Position numbers and translations under genes: made by a program. From NCBI RefSeq assembly GCF_008831285.2, contig NC_045143.1, positions 15,029,151 to 15,093,150 of the forward strand: a DNA stretch of 64,000 nt, read 5' to 3'. The notes below the pieces were generated by a model. The model ran no database searches and had not been told where the DNA came from. It worked only from the letters and a program-made list of their open reading frames with translations. The number at the start of each line of letters is the position of its first letter. Position 1 is the first letter of the stretch. Of the stretch, positions 34,513 to 46,500 are shown in pieces. This DNA comes from Nymphaea colorata. Taxonomy: Eukaryota; Streptophyta; Magnoliopsida; Nymphaeales; Nymphaeaceae.

Positions 34513-37500
34513 CTTCACAATCCAATGGAATGCACATTAAAAGTATGATGCAGAAAAGTAAGGGAGACACTTGAATATGAATAGCAAAAGATCCATTGAA
34601 ATGGTCGAAAACAGCTCAAGCTCACAAAAGAGAAAAAGCGTAATGGAGATACCCGAGGACGGATCAACTCCCCCACATACTCAATCACAAAATCCTCAGG
34701 TTCAATTGGCTCAAGAGCAACCAATCCCCAGTCATGAATCTTGCTTCTTTGAAAGCGTAGACGTTTTTTCCTTGCCTGCACAAATATTTAACCTAAAAAA
34801 TCAAGACTGTACAAAGGGCAGCAGGAAGCAAGTTTTAAAAAAAGTTTTACCTTCAACTGAGTAACTCTGAGTAGCTCTGCACCCTCCACAGCAGCCACTA
34901 GATTTCGCAGCTTAACTCTGTTAGTTCTTGCAGATAAGCCTTTACTGTTAGAGCTCTGATTTACAGTAACTTCAAAACCCGGTATCTGAACTGGAGAAGA
35001 ACATTTTGCCCCTCTAACACGAGCTCTTTCAGACGGAGAGGCATTTGTGGACCATCTACGCCATTCCCAGCCATCAATGGAAGACCGTGCACAGCCATCT
35101 GATTTTGGGCATAAAAGCATGTTTCTTCCTTTATGTGGCTTTGCCTTCTTTTTCAGTAATTCCTTTTTCTTTTGACAAGTCAAGACAGTTAACCCTTGGT
35201 CCTGTGATGTGGCAGATGACGCTTCTTTAACCAAATGCGGCACCTTCATGGACAATGGCTTTGCTGCAAAATTAAAGGCAAAAAACAGAAAAAGCACATG
35301 AAAATAAATCAATCTCAAGCACAAGATATGAGAAAATCTCAGCTTCAAAAATAAACCAAAGAAATAGTAGGCAAACAAAAGTAGTTAGGAGGCACTCACA
35401 GGAGCCCTGCTGAGCAAGTCTTTTCTTGAACTTGATGGATTTATTCACAGAGGCTTTTTTTTCATCGACAGCACTTTTTTGCATTAAAACACCACCTCCT
35501 TTCAAGCTAAATGACCTGGAAATTGATAAATCATCTTCAGGACCAATGATATATGGCTCATTATTCAATGAGAGAATGCCAGGATTGGAAGCAGCAGCAA
35601 CTTCTGAAATAGAAGGGGGTGACGTTGAATAAAACTGCTGGGCAGCAACAGGTTTCCTTGGGAGATGAGTAGCTCTTTTTGTCAAGCACCCATCATTCCG
35701 CCTCCTTTTCGGAGGAACAGTTACAGCAAGATCATCTTTAGATACAACATTCTGCCTCCTTTTGGAAGGAACAATTGCTGCAGAATCCACTTTTAATTTC
35801 ATTTTCTTCCTTTTGGAATGACTTAGATGAGTACCATCCACTTCCCTTTTTTCAGTTGTTCCACCAGCTGTACTATAATCTCCTGTCCTGTCCAATGGAT
35901 GGACCAACAACTTTATCTCACCTCCTTGGAGTGGGGAATTTGATCTTTTCTTTGATAACTTTTTCTTCCGAAAATATGTATTTGTACTGGCTCCCGCAGG
36001 CGCTCCCGACAAGTTCCTCACTCTTTGAAATTGTTGTGATTTTAGTATGTCTTGAGAGGAAACAGAAGGAACACACTCTTCCCTGCCATTAGTCAATGGA
36101 TCCTGGAAAAAATAGATGTTAACAGCATAAGCAGAAAAATTGTTGAATGAAAAACTTGGAGACAAAGCTACAAGCCATAAGCAAGAGTCAAACCCTAGTG
36201 CGTCAGTGTGTAAAAAGACACTTCAGAAGCACACCAATAGTATTGATGAAATAAATAGAAAAGAGAAAATCCATTGCTACATCCGAAAGTTGAGATCATA
36301 TAGTGGTAAGGAACTACACACATTGTAGATAAGGCCCACAAATGTAATATGCAACTAGGGCTGCACAACAAGCCGAGCCAACTCGGGCTCGACTCAAACT
36401 TGCTTGAAAAAACTCGGCTCATGCTCGACTCGTTTATTAACGAGTCAAGTTCAAGCTTACAAAGATACTCGAAACGATAAACAAGTCGAGTTCGAGTTTC
36501 AAGAACTCGACTCGCAAACCAGTATTATATATAATATTGCCAAAACCGGTACACCGATTCACCGGTTTTAAATTTTAGGGTAAAAACAAATTTTCCCCCT
36601 TTCGAATTTTCATTCACTTTGAGCCTCGACTGCGTCTTTCTCTCTCTTCCATCGACCATCTTCACCGAATCACCGCCCCGCCGACCGCCACTGGCCCACT
36701 AACCAGCACAGCAAAGCATGTTGTGAGGTGGTGCTGACGACGGAAGGAGCAAAGGATGATCCTCCATTTCAGCTGGGTGAGGTAAAAATGAACTTCCATC
36801 ATCGCCACCAACAAGAACTATTGGTTGGTTGTTGATGTTCAATTGCTTGAGTTTTCTTCTTTTGTATGCTATTTGTCGTTGTAGTTCTAAACACAAAATT
36901 AAATGTCTCTAATGGGAGTGATGCATACTCAAATCCTAGTTTTTATCGGAGTATAGTCGGCATGTTGCAATATCTCACCTTTACATACCCAGACAGAGTA
37001 CATGCAGTGAATTAAGTCTCTCAGTTTATGCACGCACCCACAAAAGGACATATGGATGCTATTAAACGTATTTTGCGCTATCTTAAGGCTACTCTTGGGA
37101 ATGGATTCGTCTACACAAGGAAGTCAACTGTTTTAATTGAATATACTATTTCCACTTATATTGTTGTAGATTGAGCAGGTGACCCAAATGATAGACGGTC
37201 AGTTTCAGCCATTGTCTCATAAAACGCATATCATTAGAAAAAATGCGTATAATACCCTTGAAATAAGTCAGCCGTATAAAATGGCACTTAGACACGTCTT
37301 TTAAAAAAAATGCCAGAAAATAAAAAAACATGAAAAACGCGTCGTTTTTTCGTATTTTTTGTTAATTTTTATTTTTTTATAATTTTCAAGATTTATTAAA
37401 TGTTTTAAATTTAAAAAAAAAATTGCCCAGATTTTTCCAAGATATACAACTTTGCCCTACTATACCGAAGAAATTTTTTGTCGTATAATACCCGTACACG

Positions 37501-40500
37501 ATATATGTGACAATGGTTTCAGGTTATTGTATCTTCCTTAACTCTAATCTTGTTTGCTGGAGCAGTAGAAAACAACGTGCAGTCTCCAGATCAAGCACTG
37601 AGGCAAAATATAGGGCCATGGCTGTCAACAACTGAAGCTTCATGGTTGCGTCATCTTCTTGGAGAACTCTCCCTCCCCATTGCTTAGTAATCTCTATTTT
37701 ACGATAACCAAAGTTTCATCAAAATTGCTTTTAATCCTATCTTACATATCGCACTAAGCATATACAGATTGATCAACACTTCATTCGCCAAAAGGTTGAG
37801 GAGAGCGACATTGTTTCTACTTATATACCCACGTCTCAACAAGTGGTTGATTTATTTACCAAGGATCTTATAGGGCATCATTTCTAGGAATTGAAAAACA
37901 AATTGTACATGATCAACCTCATGCACAACTTGAGAGGGGTTGTTAAAATATGGTTCAGATCAAGTCAGATCCGACCCATTTTCACCACACGCGGCACATG
38001 AGCGGTGGCAAACTTGTAATATTTATTTTTCTTTTATGTATTTTATTTGTAACAGTTAAGTGTGATTAGTTTAAGTAATGACAAGGGGGGTGCTCCCCCC
38101 AAGGCCCTAGTTTTTCTTCTCTCTCCTTTCTCGTGCAGACTTATTCTCTTCTCTTCATCTCGCGTCATCTTTGAGACTCCATTTATATATCAAAATCTTA
38201 CACATCATACATTCATCGACTATATTCATTGGAAGTAAAAAGATAGTTCAAAGTTCAAACAGCCTTTTTCTGGTTTCGGGTATTAAAAGGCCCTCACATC
38301 CAGCTTCTATACATTCTTAAGAGTTATGAAAGAAGTGGAAACTATTGTACCTTTCAGGAGAAAAACACTGCTTAAGGCCACCTTTGTGTGTGCAAGATCA
38401 ATTTTTTGTTGAATGTAGAGGAAATTCAATCATTTTATTTATGGAGCTTGTTCTAACTTCTAAGTTTTAACCATTGAAGGCATGAACTTTTTCAATTGAC
38501 CATCGCTTTTTGTGGTTTTCAGGAGATATGGTTTCAGATAACCAAACATGGAAATGCAAACCCTTCTACAAGTTACAAGTGGAAGAAGCACCTTTGCAAC
38601 TTCTGTAAGAAGTCAACAACCAGTGCAGAAGTCAACCTAAAGCACTTTAGTTGGGAATATAACATTGTAGCGCCATATACCCCTAGACAGCTGTAAAAAG
38701 TAGTAAAACCGTAATGCAAACAAATGATTGAGGATTTAAAATTTCAAACACTGAAAAACAGAAAAAAGGATTGGGAATGAAAAATGGGCAGCAGTGAGAC
38801 CTTTGGGTGTTGACGATGACAAAGATTTTGAGGTTCCAACTTTTAATCCCAGTGATCCTAGTATAGAATCAGAAGTAGCGAGTTATAGGGCAAAGAGGAA
38901 ATGAAGACAGCGGCTAGAGGCAGCTCTCATAGGAAAAGCAAACGTGGAGCAAAACTAGCAGGTGGCAGGTTTTTTGGAAAATATCCAGTAACCTTTGTGT
39001 TACGATCCATATAGAGATCGTCGGGGACAGTAGGAATAATTGTTGGGCCCCGTTCCTCCACCCGCCAGCCGTCATTCCCTTTGGAAACCACCCTTAATCT
39101 CCTCGTAAACCCAAGAACCACCTCCTCGTAGCTCGACCACCTACCTCATCATTAGCCCATCATTTACTCAACTCACACGCCATAATTACTCCTGCCACCT
39201 CACCATTAACCCCACCCCGTATTTCCCACGACCTCTGGCCTTCCCTAGACCGTAATCAATACCCTCAGCAAATACCCAACTCCCTAGTGCCTTAACTCCA
39301 GCCCCCAACCATTAACCCCTCCCCTTAATAGTTTATCTTAATCCGAGCCAGCCTTTACTCCACCCTCCCATCGAGAAAGTCCTTTGATCTTCCTCTACCC
39401 CATGATTACTTGTATTTAAGCGGGTGATCTGCCCTAATGAAGCATGCTTTTGGATTGCCTCTATCTCTCTCTCGTTTTCTCCTCTCTTCTCCTCCCTCTC
39501 ACATGCCCTTGTTAGCCAGTGGCTAACACTTTGTCACAAGGGTACCGGTCACGTACGACACCGGTGCTGCCCGTGCTGGTACTGTTTCGGGTACCTCTTG
39601 GGTACTGGTCAAACAGTACTGAATACGGTCAACGTACCCAAGGCCATATCCGTCCGATTTAGGACTCGATAAAGTTGACAGAGTCCTTTCCTATCCAAAA
39701 TTTAGGATTTCAGTTTTGTTCTTTACACCATTTAGACTCAGGAAACACATACAGAGCTGTGTTTTCATATTTTTCTCAATAGTTTCTTCTTTAGAAACTA
39801 TAAATTTTGAATCATGAATGTGTTATTTTGTTTGAATTCTTATTTTATGTTATATATATATATATATATTATATCCGTACCCCCATACCCAAGTTTTTCG
39901 AAAATAGTCTGAAGACTCCGAACCAGTACCCGTACCTATATGACATAGAGGTCAAGTATTTCTACTTCAACTTAGAAGTTTCTTCCCACCTCAGTAGGAA
40001 TCCAGGTTTTCAATCTAACATTCAAGTGCCTATGACTATCAAACACTTGGTAGAAGAAATCAAGGTTTTAAAACCCAGTGACTGTGGACTCGAATCAAAA
40101 TAAGTTGACTCATGACTCTTTGAGACAAACAAGTGATTCAGCCTGGTTTTGACAACCGTATTTTTTGCATAAAGAATTCCTAGACGCGTACAACATAGTA
40201 CTTTTAGTTCATTATAAAATTTGATATATCATAAATTATTATGTACAATAATATGTGTATAACAAAAAGCAAATCTTTGAAATATTTATCACAATTATGT
40301 TATTAACATATGTACGTACATGTAGTCAAAGTTCAATAGAATCCACATACACACAAACAAAATTTTTAACCAAAATTCTATTATGAGGTTGACGATGATG
40401 ACAAAGATTTTGAGGTTCCATCATTTACAATTTTACACTCTGTTTGTGGAACATACACACTTACATTATACACATCAATGACATGGTTAAGCCCACCATG

Positions 40501-43500
40501 ACTCAGTTGACTCAGCCAAAATCTGGTTGACTCAGCCAAAATCAAGGACTAAGGACTTGGCCTGGTCATCCCATGACTCAGCAAACTCTTTATAATTCCT
40601 GGGTTTTCTATTATTTTAACCAAGTTAAGGACTTAAATTAATTTCGCTAAGTGTTCAAACATTGAAGCAAACAAATAATATAGTTCAGAGATGGTTTTAG
40701 GATGTTTTAATGCAGTAAATTTCATTTCATTTCAAAATATGGCAGATGCAATAACTTCTATAGGACCCATGTATAAAATGTGTGTTTATCACCTAAGTCA
40801 CGTGTACTCTTCAAAATAGTTGCCGCACCTAAGTCGACACAACTCAGGTGCAGGTGTGGCTCGGGCATGGCAACCAACAATTTGTCTTTTTTCTCTAGAA
40901 TCATTAATAAAATCATAGTTTGTTAATTATCCTTACTTTCTACAGATTGCAAAAATAAAGTGCAGATGCACATATGCTGAAGGAAGGGTGGTCATGATTT
41001 AAAAAATGTACCTCATTGTGATCCATAAGAATACCCTGTGACCTCAAGCCACTCTCTAGAACCTTGTCATCCAGTATAGCAAGTTTTAGCTCCTGCATCA
41101 CATCATTATGTAATTTCTGCCTGCACATTGCAAATGCAACGTACATGTCCATCTCAGAGAAGTTTGCATATGATTTCATAGGATGGAACTTAATTTTCTG
41201 AGCTGTGACAGGCTTCACGTCTATATCAAGACCAGGGGGATAAGGCTCATCAGACTCTTCTTTTTCCACATCATCAGATATAGGCATACTCATTTTCTGA
41301 AAGGCAGCAACCAAAGGCGAGCAGATACTATGTAGCTTTGGACACTGATAGTTAAATAGATCAGTTATCATTGGACAGCCATCAGCTTGACCAACCAAAG
41401 AGACATTCGCTCCACCAGAGAGAAACCCAGTATCAGAAGAATCCAGAGAACACAAGCAAGCAGCAGCAGAAGAGCCAACAACATAATCCTAAAATAGCAC
41501 AAACAGCTCGTGTTACAACATTGAGGAAAAGTGAGTACATCAATCTTTAAGCAACAGATACAAACAAACTTCAAACTTGGTACACAGTACTAGGGTAAAC
41601 ATGATATACGGAGGGAAAGTATATTTTCCAAATTCCCCTGCCTAATGAGTGATGGGCACATCGTCCATGTTATTATGATTGACAAATCCACACCTAAAAC
41701 TGGCATTAAGACAAATCCTCATTTACTTAACCAAGGTTGGCACTCACCAGACCATGGTTTTGTACTTAGCGAAACGAGTTGATCTCATTTGAAAAAAATA
41801 CTCATATAAAATTACTACGTAGACCAAAGACAGGGATGTTCAAGCAAAAAATACAACCAGAGTTTATATTTACCAGTACTAGAGTAAAATGATGATGCAG
41901 AAAGGGAAGTATTTTCCCAAATTCCCCTGCCTTATGTGCAATTAACAAATCAAACCATGTTTGACAAATCCATTTTGTTATTTAACCATGATTAACATCA
42001 GATCAAAGTAAGTACTTAATAACATGGGTTTATGTCGCAAGCAAAATATTTGCATGACACCTTATTAACTCTTTTTTTTTAAGATTACCGTGCCATTACA
42101 TTGAAAAGATAACACTTTTCATCAGCAAATACAGCCTTAAGGATTCATTTGAAAGTGAACTTGAACCACTTAAAAAAAGGAAAGAAATAGATTTGTTAAT
42201 AGCAATAATGCAGAAATGTAAGTGATGAATCTGAAAATAACAAAAAGGGAAGGATTTGAAAAAAAATACAAGGATCTGGTGTGTGGAAAACACCAAAGTC
42301 ATTAAACAGCCTACCATGTCCATAGCATTCAAATCAGCTGAAGCATTCATGCCTTCTGATTTGACAAGGTCAAGATAAATATCATGGAAAGACTCAACAA
42401 CAGACAAATGAAGTGCAGATTCCACTTTTTCCCGAACATATTGCATGCTCTTTTGGCATATGCCTTGATCCAGAAAGGGTTCTGCTGCATTTTCTGGATA
42501 AAATCCACTTAGCAAGTGATCAGCAGGCCTAACTTCTGAGCTTACATTTGAATGGCCTTGATGTATTCCTGTGCCTGCTATTAGTTTGAAGCCTGCTTGC
42601 CAGTTCGGTTCAGATCCAGTAGATTCTGACTTCATCTGAGCCTGTAAAAACTATGTGAAATGAATACACACACTAAAACACAGCCAAAGTAGTAAGCCTC
42701 ATACTTGTGCATTGTGGCCTACCACTCACCAGGTTCGCTTGAAGAGTTTGTCAAACTACTCACCAGATTGGACTGAAGAGAAACCATGGTCCTAGCCCTA
42801 TGTGACTGTCTTGACCACAGCTTTTTCTTACGCCATCGACCAATACAATCTTCGACAGCCTCAGAAAATACAGAATCCCAAATTACACGCTTGCATGCTT
42901 CCACATACACTTCTCGAGCTATTAGTAATATTCCACGTAAATTTTCTGTATTCATAACGGATTTGTCATGCCTGGGAGATCTTTTAGAATGGGAAGTGCT
43001 AGACATGACACCACTTGAATCTACATCAGAGCCAGAGATGACTTTACCAACAAGTTTGGACTGTGAGCAATATAATGAAATATAGTTAGAAAAGTATATA
43101 CCAAGCAACAGATACTCTGGAAAGAGTAAATCAACAAAAAAAAATGCAGCTTGATGCAATGCAACTCTGGATTAGATACCCTTTTGTTGCTGAAGTTAGA
43201 GATTTTAACATTTCGCTGGCTTGAATACTCTACTTTATTCTTTGTCAGATGCTTTTCGGAAACTATATATTCTTGGACAACAGCATTTATTATCTCATCC
43301 AGCAATACACGCCGAGAAGCTTTCATGATTAAAGTATGAAGTTCAGCAGATATATCTTCAGAAACAGTAGCTAACATGGGCAATGATGAACTTGTCTCTT
43401 GAGAAAAGTCTTGCAGTTCAGGATCCATAGCTGTTTTGTTTGTGCTCCATTTGCTGATTATTGAAGCAAGAGAAGTTGATTCATAGCTGCCACACACATG

Positions 43501-46500
43501 GTAGACCTCAAAAAAACAAATAGCAAGTACTAATGTCAATATGGAAACAAAAATCTAGATAACAAAAAAAAAAAAAGTGGCCACAAAAGCCCACTAGATA
43601 TGAGGCCTCAATGCTGAAAACAATATATAATTACGGGCATTTAGAGAAAACATTTCTACAAATGGAAATGGTTGTGCATTTCGGGCCAGGACCATTTCAA
43701 AAAGTCGGACACAGAATATGATGCAGAAACAAAAGCAAGACATGACGTGATAAAAATCTCAAACACCAGAAAATGGAGTAGTGCACGAGAAGTAACAGAG
43801 ATTTCTATCCACTACCAGGCGGTCATCTGGCTACTGCCACCATTTTAAGTTCTTCACAAATCTAACCATATAGAATGAGGCCAAAGGTCCTCACTAAATT
43901 AAGTCTTAGCATTCTTAGCTCAGAAAATGAAATCTAAACTCAGGTTTTCATGTTTTTCCAAATCCCACATTTTTGAAGAGTTAAAATCAATTATACAGTT
44001 AGATTTTTTTAAAAAGTAAATGGAGTCTGCGAAAACAATCCAGAAGCCGATGGCTATATGTGACACAGTTTCACAGATATCTCGATATTTCCAAAAATAT
44101 CGTGATATTAAAGAAAAAATAAGAAAAACAATAAAACTGGGAAAAGTCTCGATATTTTGACAAAAAACTGAAAAATAAATTTGTTGCGTTTTATCAAAAT
44201 TTTTTCAAGCTTTTCATGATTTGTTACCAATTTTTCATTTTTATGATGACATTAACATCATCATCATTGATTCAATTTTAAACTTAAGCTGAATTCCTTT
44301 TCATTATTTTTATCATCATGAAGACATTCTTTCTATCACTTTTAACTAATTTTATTTATGTCTTCTTATTAGGTTCGCATTAATTTTATTCTTATTTAAT
44401 GCTCAGTAATTTTTTATTTTTTAAAGTTTGAAGCGATTTCTCAAGATCTTTCCAAGAAAAAACAATTTTGCCGAACAATGCCCAAGAAAAACCTCGAAGT
44501 TAAGAACCCAAGAACGATATTTGTGACAATGATGTGATTGTAAGGTGCAGTTAAAACAGCCTCGGTGTCCAAGATTTTGAGAACTAACATGCAATAGAAA
44601 GCAGATTCACATGGCATGTGTCCACGTGATAAAGGTCATAGACTCATAACGGTTTAAAACTTTCTGGTAAGCATGGTACCACTCAGCACTGTAAAAACAT
44701 ATACAGCTGCTTATCTTAAAAAAAGATCCCAGTAAATATGCTTCCAGGGATGGCTATCTAAGTATAACCAATATACTGCTAAATGCACCAAGTCATTATG
44801 CATCTTTGAGTCCTGGTTGTACATTTTCCCCAACACGAAAATGCAAAATTTTGCTAATGATTCTACACCCCACCCCTATATATATAAAATCATATATATA
44901 TATGAATTCAGAATTCAGTAGTGTAAATGAAGGGAAATAGCCTCCTTCTTTCACATTTGCATCACTGATGTCTTCCGAAAGAAACTTTTTTCTGTTTGTA
45001 ATGTTTATGATATATTTTGTCGTTGTGGACACTGTAAGCAACAAAAAGGCAGAAAGTTCCCATAAACAAAAGTGAATACATTATCTCAAATTCTGAAATG
45101 AAACTAATAATTGCTTATCAGAATGAGGGCATTTTTTAACATATGAAGTCCTTTACATGTGATATATTTTCCATTAGCAAGCAACAACCAATACAATTAA
45201 CTAGACCAGCAAAATAAATAATCGATCAACACAAACATATAAAGCCAATATACTAGCCGAGGACAATGACCATAATTGCTTGTGCTTATAGTCTGTTATA
45301 AAATGTGGATCGACCAAGAGGCTAAGATGCAGCCAACACCCTCAACATCATATCTCACAAGCACCAGGAGACAAGTTTTCATTTGGTGAACTGAAATGTG
45401 TGAACTGACCACAACAGAAGATCCAACTATCAGATATACCTGCATTGCCATCTAACATGCGACCCCTAAAATGTGACACCAGTAAACAGCAAGAGAAGCA
45501 TAAATGCAGGTAAACATAGAAAGGCTATTAAATCAATGCATTACTTTCCAACACAATAGTGAAAGTGAACCGCATGAGATCCACATAAATCACAGCAGCA
45601 GAATACACGTAAAATCTTCCTAGGTACTTAACAAAGATGAAGATCATGGTTTCTCATCTCTAGCTTTAGAGGCTCACCATCAAGGAATCCTGAAGATATC
45701 CTGTGGAGTGCCAATAATTGAGGTCAGTCAAAGAATATGGCCCATGACTTCTGCCCTCTCCATCCTGAAGCATCCAACATGTCTCGTCAACAGCCTGAAA
45801 TCAATTTAACAGGAAAGAGCCCCAATAAGAAATATATTTTCAAAAGGATAAAAATATAACCAGTCTTTGTAACTTGGAGTTCTCCAGAGCAGAAATTTTC
45901 ACCCCTAAGAATATGTTATGTAACCATCTAATGGCAAAGAAGCATTCACAATCTTACCACTGACTTACGGACAGCAGATGCTCCCATGATCTCGTTTTCT
46001 TTCAAAGTACAATCCATATGATGTGACTGATTTTCTACCTCAAGGGAATTAACTGAAGAGGATGACTGGGCCTGCACATGCATTTGAGTAGAAAAACAAG
46101 AAGCAGCAGCAACCTCGTTTTGCATGCCAGTAGTTTGGCTGGAAGTGGGAGACACTTTGACAGGACCCATGCCTTCAGTCTGAGATGAAGTTGACACATT
46201 TGCCATACAGCATTGAGCACTTGGATCAGTACACTCCGAGATTGGCATAAGTGATTTCAACAGCACTGAAAATGCAAGGCCTCCACCTACAACGGGATAG
46301 ACAGGAAGCTCTCCTGGCAAAAAACCAGTTGACAAGCCTTCATGTAGCTGTTCTTGACTGTATGGACCACACAATTGTCCACGATCATTTACATACATCC
46401 ATCCGCTTACAGTGACTGTAGGTGAATATCCAAGGGAAACCTTTCCCAAGGATTCATTTTCTGATATGTAGCAAGCTGGAGTACCACTGCTACTATCAGT

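Larger units (their letters stand above)
36103..41011 (-). other. Intron 8 of the ATXR7-like gene (4.9 kb, transposon-filled)
   Basis: The intron separates the central region from the basic/SET part. It holds a copia 3' end with a MITE inside it, BED-type and core-type hAT coding relics, a GGTACC-rich repeat, a C-rich stretch (38,930-39,420) without recognised content, and a GACTCAGTTG-rich repeat. Phase 0 on both sides supports it as a genuine intron rather than two genes. Confidence 0.75.
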
